A stretch of 6,091 nt of DNA, from positions 1 to 6,091 of the forward strand of contig JAIPEI010000231.1 in the NCBI GenBank assembly GCA_021737245.1, given 5' to 3'. Shown piece by piece: positions 5,416-6,091 of this stretch. Made by a program: the position numbers and the translations under genes. Position 1 is the first letter of the stretch. Every line of letters begins with the position of its first letter. The notes below the pieces were generated by a model, which did no database searches, was not told the origin of the DNA, and saw only the letters and a list, made by a program, of their open reading frames with translations. The stretch comes from Deltaproteobacteria bacterium. Its GTDB lineage: Bacteria > Desulfobacterota > DSM-4660 > Desulfatiglandales > HGW-15.

Positions 5416-6091
5416 ATGGGGAAGAAACGATTCTTGGCAGTTTGGGCCTTGGTCCTCGGTGTGCTTCTGGTCCTGCCGGCGGCCTTGACCGGCGCGCTGG
5501 CGGCGGAGAAAGGCGATCCCATCGTGATCGGTGCGCCGATCCCCAGGGCGAGCGCTTACGGGCAGAACGGTGAGCGGGGTATGATCCTGGCCGCCGAGGA
5601 GATCAACGCGGCGGGCGGCGTCAAGCTCGGCGGCAAGATGCGTCCCATCGATCTCCAGATCATCGACAGCCGGGACGAGGAGCCGGGCGTTCCCACCAGC
5701 TCGGTGCTCCTGGCCATTGAGAAGCTGATCCTCCAGAAAAAGGCGGACGTGATCGCCGGCGGGCCCTGCATGAGCGAGTGCGGCATGGCGGCTCTGGACC
5801 TCTATGCCAGGTACAAGACCGTGGACATCGTCTCCATCGGCTGCTACACGCCCTCCTGGGACGCCAAGGTGGGAGAGAACCTCGAGAGGTACAAGCACTC
5901 CTTCCGGGAGAGCGGCAGCGTGAAGTGGTACATCAAGGAGGCCATCGACCTCCTCGGGCAGATCAAGGAGGAGTACGGCTACAACAAGCTCTTCATCTCC
6001 ATCGACGACAGCCTCATGTGCCGAAAGGCCGCCGGCATAGTGGAGAAGCTGGCCGTCAAGACCGGCTGGGAGGTCGTTGGCCAGGACAAGC
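5416..6091 (+). CDS. Branched-chain amino acid/amide-type ABC transporter substrate-binding protein (Peripla_BP_6 family), 3'-truncated by the window edge
   Basis: Periplasmic receptor of the LivJ/urea/amide class, expected to feed a high-affinity ABC importer encoded beyond the right edge. The first 225 codons are present; relatives run to roughly 370-430 residues. A strong ribosome site AAAGGAGG (5401-5408) fixes the ATG. Residues 1-30 are a Sec signal peptide (MGKKR, long hydrophobic core, ALAA before EKGD) without a lipobox. Lobe 1 shows the family pattern: IVIGAPIPRASAYGQNGERG (36-55), then LAAEEINAAGGV (58-69), DSRDEEPG (84-91) and the VIAGG turn (112-116) leading into the expected ligand loop PCMSECGMAA (117-126). 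Four cysteines (118, 122, 143, 202) are unusual for this class. The ligand cannot be named. It is divergent from the sigma-54 activator, which probably controls it. Confidence 0.9.
   Translation, partial: MGKKRFLAVWALVLGVLLVLPAALTGALAAEKGDPIVIGAPIPRASAYGQNGERGMILAAEEINAAGGVKLGGKMRPIDLQIIDSRDEEPGVPTSSVLLAIEKLILQKKADVIAGGPCMSECGMAALDLYARYKTVDIVSIGCYTPSWDAKVGENLERYKHSFRESGSVKWYIKEAIDLLGQIKEEYGYNKLFISIDDSLMCRKAAGIVEKLAVKTGWEVVGQDK

Noticed and set aside
1..6091. CRISPR array, tRNA, rRNA, insertion sequence, or phage defence genes
   Set aside because: No regularly spaced repeats, no tRNA-like cloverleaf, no transposase motif or terminal inverted repeats, and no toxin or nuclease motifs were seen.

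Overview
The window looks like a solute-transport and regulation locus from a high-GC, Gram-negative-type bacterium. The supporting signs are cleavable Sec signal peptides on periplasmic binding proteins, a sigma-54 activator, recognisable sigma-70 promoters and strong G/C preference at third codon positions. The gene mix would suit a Desulfobacterota (deltaproteobacterial) genome, but this assignment is inference only; no rRNA or taxonomic marker is present.

Layout. Positions 1-112 hold the 5' end of an unrecognised minus-strand gene with its own promoter and ribosome site. A divergent gap (113-399) carries a near-consensus sigma-70 promoter reading right. It drives a four-gene operon for a polar amino acid ABC importer of the HisJ/QMP type: binding protein (400-1158), permease (1256-1924), ATPase (1935-2699) and second permease (2701-3375). 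A perfect 13-bp stem-loop lies between the binding protein and the first permease. The last three genes are nearly contiguous (gaps of 10 nt and 1 nt). A 144-bp convergent gap without a clear terminator follows. On the minus strand (4911-3520) comes a complete PAS / AAA+ / Fis-type HTH sigma-54 enhancer-binding protein. It is transcribed away from a second binding protein of the branched-chain amino acid/amide type (Peripla_BP_6), which starts at 5416 and runs off the right edge.

The 504-bp divergent region between the activator and the second binding protein (4912-5415) is the least ordinary part. It holds back-to-back sigma-70-like promoters with overlapping -10 boxes, a close but imperfect -24/-12 (sigma-54) match pointing at the binding protein, two tandem hairpins ending in five T's, an 8-bp inverted repeat, and an alternating GACGG/CCGTC series just before the ribosome site that can pair in mutually exclusive ways.

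Working model (inference): the PAS-containing activator senses a metabolic or ligand cue and switches on the adjacent high-affinity uptake system with RNA polymerase carrying sigma-54. The upstream amino acid importer is transcribed from a housekeeping promoter. No gene here looks like a wholly new system; the novelty, if any, lies in the long leader region.
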